This document shows positions 56,320 through 64,000 of a stretch of DNA of 64,000 nt, one piece after another (the stretch's first letter is position 1; every line of letters begins with the position of its first letter). The notes under the pieces are model-generated. The model was not told where the DNA came from, made no database searches, and saw only the letters and a list, made by a program, of their open reading frames with translations. Source of the stretch: Planctomycetota bacterium (GTDB lineage Bacteria; Planctomycetota; Phycisphaerae; Sedimentisphaerales; Anaerobacaceae); NCBI GenBank assembly GCA_019456145.1, contig VRUL01000012.1, forward strand, positions 62,001 through 126,000. The letters run 5' to 3'. Made by a program: the position numbers and the translations under genes.

Positions 56320-57531
56320 ATGAAGCGTTTTATGATTCTTACAATAATTTTATGTGGTTTTACGGTTTTTTGCCCGGGTCAGCGTAGGTCCCGTGTTTCG
56401 CAGCTCAAAGTAATTCAACTTTCTGCGCCGAGCTTAAAGGGACGAGTCAGTTTCGAGGAGGCGCTGGCCAAGCGCCGAAGCGTTCGTCAGTTTTCCGGCC
56501 AACAGCTTAAGCTGGCCCAGATTGGTCAACTGGCCTGGGCAGGCCAGGGTATAACAGAGCCTGTAAGAGGCCTCCGAACGGCACCATCAGCAGGGGCGAC
56601 TTATCCGATAAAGCTATATTTTGCCACGCAAAACGGGCTGTTTGTTTACAATCCAGAGGAACACAGCCTGGAACAGACCTCAAACCTTGATTTGCGCGGC
56701 AGACTGGCTGCGACTAACGCATCGTGCAATATTCTTATCGCAGGGTCTGAAAGGGGTCTTGCGGTCAAATATCGCGGCGAAGCAAATACATATATGCTAT
56801 TGGAAGCCGGGCACATCGCTCAGAGTATCCAACTGCAGGCTGTCTGCTTAGGGCTGGCGTCCGTACCAATCGCTGGTTTCGATGCGAGGGGGGTCAGAAG
56901 GACTTGCAAACTATCGAGGGGAACCGAACCACTTCTGATAATTTCCGTTGGTTATCCGGCTGTTCCGACAACAACAGAAGAAGACAAAGAAGAAACCGAT
57001 AAGACGGAGGCCCCCAAGACAAAAAAAGCTGTGTTGATTGTCGGCAGGGAGAATTTTCGCGATGAGGAACTTTTTGAAACAAGGCGTGTCCTTACCGAGG
57101 CGGGAGTGAAGACGGTTGTAGCCAGTACAAAGATCGGCGCTGTAAGGGGTATGCTCGGACGCGTAGCCGAGGCAACAATTCTTGTGAACGATATTGCCGT
57201 GGATGATTACGATGCGGTAATCTTTGTAGGCGGTGCAGGTGCAACGGAATATTTCCACAGCCGGGTTGCGTGGAATATTGCCCGCGATGCAGTACAAAAG
57301 AAAAAAGTTCTTGGTGCAATATGTATCGCACCAGCGGTCCTGGCCAATGCGGGTTTGCTCAAGGGCATTCGAGCCACGAGTTTCCTTTCCGAACGAAATA
57401 GACTCCAAAGGGCCGGTGCTCTATATACGGGCATTCCTGTCGAACGAGACGGGCTTATTATAACCGGCAGCGGCCCAATGGCTTCGGTCCAATTTGGCAA
57501 AGCTATTGCGGATGCTCTGGCGGGCAAATAA
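56320..57531 (+). CDS. Exported fusion of SagB-type nitroreductase and DJ-1/PfpI domain
   Basis: After a signal peptide (MKRFMILTIILCGF and following) residues 40-210 form a nitroreductase-like domain with AKRRSVRQFSGQQL and RTAPSAGATYPIKLY, as in FMN-binding SagB-type enzymes. An acidic, lysine-rich linker follows near 220-240. Residues 243-403 are a DJ-1/PfpI fold with GAICIAPAVLANAG, whose cysteine is the family's reactive nucleophile. GGAGG stands eight bases before the ATG at 56320. Joining these two domains and exporting them is uncommon. Redox sensing, or repair of glycated or quinone-type damage in the periplasm, are possible roles, but none is shown. Confidence 0.82.
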   Translation: MKRFMILTIILCGFTVFCPGQRRSRVSQLKVIQLSAPSLKGRVSFEEALAKRRSVRQFSGQQLKLAQIGQLAWAGQGITEPVRGLRTAPSAGATYPIKLYFATQNGLFVYNPEEHSLEQTSNLDLRGRLAATNASCNILIAGSERGLAVKYRGEANTYMLLEAGHIAQSIQLQAVCLGLASVPIAGFDARGVRRTCKLSRGTEPLLIISVGYPAVPTTTEEDKEETDKTEAPKTKKAVLIVGRENFRDEELFETRRVLTEAGVKTVVASTKIGAVRGMLGRVAEATILVNDIAVDDYDAVIFVGGAGATEYFHSRVAWNIARDAVQKKKVLGAICIAPAVLANAGLLKGIRATSFLSERNRLQRAGALYTGIPVERDGLIITGSGPMASVQFGKAIADALAGK

Positions 57532-57703
57532 TAACGGCAAGCAATAAATACTACCGACAGTGTATCCGGGGACCTTGTTTTGCAGATTCCAAACGGCTTT
57601 TTTTGCGTTGGCAGTCCCGGCCAAAAGCCCACGAAATCCGAGCATCATATAGCTATCCGAAGATAATCTTATGCCGGGAACAGATTCGTATGGAAAATTC
57701 CAC

Positions 57704-57731
57704 TTGACAATACTTCCATTGTCCGGATAAT
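57704..57731 (+). promoter_or_regulatory. Strong candidate sigma-70 promoter upstream of the ThuA-like gene
   Basis: Perfect TTGACA, 16-base spacer, then GATAAT (five of six -10 positions). It lies about 100 bases before the chosen start at 57830, with an inverted repeat just downstream in the predicted leader. Confidence 0.6.
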
Positions 57732-57746
57732 AGCTGAAGCGTATAT

Positions 57747-57769
57747 CAGGACTTCATATATTAGTCCTG
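57747..57769. promoter_or_regulatory. Inverted repeat CAGGACT-N9-AGTCCTG, candidate operator
   Basis: A perfect 7-base inverted repeat separated by nine A/T-rich bases begins 16 bases past the -10 element of the candidate promoter. The position fits an operator for a repressor, and it could also fold as a leader hairpin. Confidence 0.45.
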
Positions 57770-57829
57770 CCGAGATGAAGGATGAAGAAAAGAGCCAACC
57801 TATGCAAAGATTTGGAGGTCAATAATACC

Positions 57830-58774
57830 ATGATTAGAAAAACGAACTCACCTAATGTATTTAATAATCCTAACAAAAGTGGACAGGCGATGGATCGCCG
57901 CGATATGCTCCGGGCGACCGGTGCCGCAGTACTGGCAGCATCGGCCTTTCCGCTGCACTGGGTATCCGCGGCCGAAAAGAAAAAACAGAAGGTCCTCTAC
58001 TTTTCCCGCTCAGCCGGCTATGAACACGACGTGGTCAAACTTAAGGATGGCAAGCCCAGCATCTCCGACAGAATCCTGACCGAACTTGGCAAACGCCACG
58101 GCTTCGAAGTGGTCTGCACCAAAGACGGCCGCGTCTTCGACGGTGACCTCGATCAGTACGATGCCATCGCCTTCTATACCAGCGGTGTCCTCACCAAGCC
58201 CAACAAAGCGAAAACCCCGCCAATGTCGGCCGAAGGTAAGAAGAAGCTTCTGAGCGCCATTGCCGCAGGGAAAGGTTTCGTCGGCTTTCACGCAGCCACC
58301 GACTCATTCCATTCAAAGGGCCCCAGAAACCAGAACCAGACCGAAGTCGATCCCTACATCGCCATGCTTGGCGGTGAGTTTATCGTGCACGGCGCCCAGC
58401 AGGAAGCCATAATACGCGCCGCCTCGCCTAAGTTTCCCGGTGTAAAGCAATTCGGAAAGGTTCAAAAGATAAAAGAAGAATGGTACGCCTTTAAGAACTT
58501 CGCCAAGGACCTGCACGTGATTCTCATTGAAGATAATGAAGGGATGAAAGGTGACTGCTACCAGCGTCCGCCATTCCCCGCCACCTGGGCCCGCACGCAC
58601 GGTAAAGGGAGGGTATTCTATACCTCATTCGGCCACCGCGACGACATCTGGACCAATCCCAGCGTCCAGAGCATCATCGCCGGGGGTCTGGCATGGGCCA
58701 TGGGCAACGTCAAAGTCGACGTAACACCCAATATCAATAAAGCCACTCCCAGGGCCAGCCAGTTGAAATACTGA
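57830..58774 (+). CDS. Exported ThuA-like domain protein
   Basis: The protein begins with a twin-arginine-like region (DRRDMLRATGAAVLAASAFPL). The ThuA-like fold, related to class I glutamine amidotransferase domains, follows. It includes VLYFSRSAGYEHDV, YDAIAFYTSGVL, GKGFVGFHAATDSFH near 165 and the C-terminal YTSFGHRDDIW. ThuA proteins are linked to trehalose and other sugar use but have no agreed reaction. I prefer the ATG at 57830, which has GGAGG eleven bases before it; an outer ATG at 57782 and an inner ATG near the Arg pair are alternatives. A promoter-like site and inverted repeat precede it. Confidence 0.85.
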   Translation: MIRKTNSPNVFNNPNKSGQAMDRRDMLRATGAAVLAASAFPLHWVSAAEKKKQKVLYFSRSAGYEHDVVKLKDGKPSISDRILTELGKRHGFEVVCTKDGRVFDGDLDQYDAIAFYTSGVLTKPNKAKTPPMSAEGKKKLLSAIAAGKGFVGFHAATDSFHSKGPRNQNQTEVDPYIAMLGGEFIVHGAQQEAIIRAASPKFPGVKQFGKVQKIKEEWYAFKNFAKDLHVILIEDNEGMKGDCYQRPPFPATWARTHGKGRVFYTSFGHRDDIWTNPSVQSIIAGGLAWAMGNVKVDVTPNINKATPRASQLKY

Positions 58775-58919
58775 CACAGCCTCGGGATGAAAAATGAAAT
58801 ATTCGGACAGTACGGGTTTGGCAACGCTCCTCCCGCTGTTTTGTTCTGCGCCGGGCTAATCCCAAAAGTTCTTGTAAGGACCTTTACTTTAAGATAAATT
58901 TGGCGCATCAAGCGAATGA

Positions 58920-62180
<3,261 letters not shown>

Positions 62181-62225
62181 ACGGAGTCCTTGAATTTCCA
62201 GGAAATAAGAGTATAATACGCTACT

Positions 62226-64000
62226 ATGATGTGTCCTGGAACACACAGTCCTTTGAGCTTTGCGTGTGCGGCGGTATGCTTTGCGGCAGCACTGATAGTC
62301 CTTGTCTCGCCTGTGCCTGCAGAGACCCCGGTGGAGCAAACGTGGAACCAGGAGCACGAGGAACTGATTGGTCAGATCAACCGTCTGAAGAAGTCGAAGA
62401 AGAAGTGGCGCAATCGTCTGAGCAGTGAAGCATTGGACCAACAGGCGCTGATTCTGCGGTCAGATACGGACCCGCTTGACGTTGTCCTGAGGAGAACGGC
62501 CGCTCTGGTTCGGTACTTCAAAGGCCGGGAGATGCTCTCTTTGCCTGTGCTTGGCGAATTTGAGGGGCAACTGAGCAGGCTATCGGCTGCGGCACAATCA
62601 ACCCGTCAACCCGATGCCCGCAAAAGGCTCTTCATCCAGGGTTGCGCGTTGCGGCGCAGTATCACTTTTGCGAATCCTCTGCTCAACTTCGACAATATCG
62701 TCTGCATGCTCGAACAACCGGGCGACCTTCGCATTATCGAGCAGGCACGGGCCGTGTGTGAGGGGCACAGCAAAGGAGGCGGGCCAGTTATCATCGGGGA
62801 CTTCAAATCCAAGGCTGTTTGCGTGGAGGCGCTGGCCGGGGTTCGGGTGACTTCGGGCCCCTGGAAAGGCAAGGAGCTTACAGGAAAGTTCTCGGGCCTG
62901 GAGCTGAGTTACAATGGCAGAGAGCTTTTGTTTGCCGCGACGACGAGCGCGGAAGTCTGGCATGTCTTCAGGTTCAACCTTGTCACCAAAGAGCTTGACC
63001 AACTAACGGACGGGCCTGATGATGATTTTGATCCGCACCAGCTTCCGTCGGGGAGAATCGTCTTCACCTCGACACGGCGCGGCGGCGTGGGCCGGTGCGT
63101 GCTCACCCCCCACAGTCCCTGACCTACACGCTGCACTCGATGGAGCCGGACGGCTCGGATATCATCTGTCTGAGCTTTCACGAAACCAATGAATGGGCGC
63201 CCACCGTCAGTCATTCCGGAAAGATTGTCTATACGCGGTGGGACTACGTTGATCGGCACTGGGGTACAGCCCATCATTACTGGGAGTGTTTTCCGGATGG
63301 GCGGGACCCAAGGAACTACCATGGCAACTACCCCCTGCCATGGTCTGCCATGCCCTGGGACGTCCAGCCGGAGGAATATGGCAAGGACGCACTTGTTTAC
63401 GGGCGAACATTGCGGCCTGACGCGGAACTATCTTTCCGCCCCATCCCCGATTCGCCAAAATATACGGCTACCGCCGTAGGACACCATGAGGGCTTTTCCG
63501 GCAGTCTTGTCCTGCTTGACCCGCGCATTCCCGACGACGGCAAGATGGCCCAGCTTAAGCGGATTACTCCGGAGTACTTTTTCCCGGAAGTTGAAAAAGA
63601 CGCCACTCACACGTATGGTACGGCCTGGCCGCTCAGTGAGGATTTTTTCCTCTGTAATTATAATTTCGGACTCTATCTTCTGGACCGATTCGGCAATCGT
63701 GATGTGATCTATGATCCGGGCCCGGGAGCGTACCGCGTGCGGGACCCGTTTCCGTTAAGGGCGCGCCGGCTCCCACCAAAGCTGCCTGTAATGACCTGGC
63801 AGGGCAAACGCGAGGCGTTGCCCGAGCATCGCCGGGCGGTTATCAGCGTGATAAATGTATATGCAGCGGACGCAGCGGGCAAGCTGCCCGATGGCGTCAA
63901 GGTCAAGTGGATGCGTATCGTCCAGGTCATACCCCAGATGCTCGACAACTGGTTCAGCAGGGAATCAGTCTCCCAGATATCGTTTGCGACTGATTCGATT
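62226..64000 (+). pseudogene. Hydrazine-synthase-alpha-like PD40 protein, frameshifted and running off the window
   Basis: The first frame (62226-63122, 298 codons) has a signal peptide (FAAALIVLVSPVPAE), a helical region, RSITFANPLLNFDNI and a PD40 beta-propeller blade with FDPHQLPSGRIVFTSTRRGG. It stops at a TGA just after. A second frame, open from before 63119 to the window end, continues the same family: YTLHSMEPDGSDI, YTRWDYVDRHWGTAHHYWEC, then GNYPLPW. A missing base, most simply in the C6 run at 63106-63111, joins them. The family resembles hydrazine synthase alpha but occurs widely in planctomycetes without anammox. It may be a real pseudogene or a sequencing/assembly error. Confidence 0.75.

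Overview
The window looks like a piece of a Planctomycetota chromosome, most likely of the Phycisphaerae. This is an inference from gene content, not from a marker tree. The supporting content is a Tat-exported sulfatase, a Tat-exported Gfo/Idh/MocA oxidoreductase followed by a HEAT-repeat protein, a ThuA-like protein, a DUF4091 protein, a lipoprotein GH2 beta-galactosidase and a hydrazine-synthase-alpha-like PD40 protein. Coding is dense, base composition is moderate, and no rRNA, tRNA, CRISPR array or insertion sequence was recognised.

Region 1 (1-9 kb) is housekeeping. It holds an ankyrin-repeat protein with a duplicated C-terminal domain, then parB on the minus strand. Next is a 1.35-kb AT-rich gap with two parS-like sites and no parA. 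After that come prfB with a classical CTT-TGA-C programmed frameshift, a four-helix-bundle (S23) protein, leucyl aminopeptidase, GTP cyclohydrolase I, a two-domain PTPS/QueD-family protein and a polytopic membrane protein. Two arrays of the heptamer AGTAAGR, seven copies each, bracket prfB.

Region 2 (10-18 kb) has gmd-fcl for GDP-L-fucose, a SAM hydrolase, a sulfatase, the Gfo/Idh/MocA-HEAT pair, and a 1.2-kb gap ending in a dense run of hairpins that may be a structured RNA.

Region 3 (18.3-54.9 kb) is a very large surface-polysaccharide locus. It contains sugar-nucleotide enzymes (DegT aminotransferase, two UDP-GlcNAc 2-epimerases, NAD epimerases), a Wzx flippase, a Wzy-like polymerase and five GT4 glycosyltransferases. 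It also has a priming sugar transferase, two DUF3473-type polysaccharide deacetylases, methyl-, formyl- and acetyltransferases, a CapK-like adenylate enzyme, the bi-domain oxidoreductase/heparinase pair and an unexpected 3-hydroxyacyl-CoA dehydrogenase/thiolase pair. The locus is a mosaic. At least nine truncated gene fragments sit at joints between intact genes, a wzx-tail/wzy-head segment is duplicated, and 133-bp near-identical direct repeats flank the CapK-like gene. This suggests repeated cassette exchange by recombination.

Region 4 (54.9-64 kb) carries a VanZ-like protein, a LAB_N protein, an exported nitroreductase/DJ-1 fusion, a ThuA-like protein, a GH2 beta-galactosidase and, running off the edge, a hydrazine-synthase-alpha-like gene with a one-base frameshift in a C6 run. 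These genes suggest that the organism degrades polysaccharide as well as building it.
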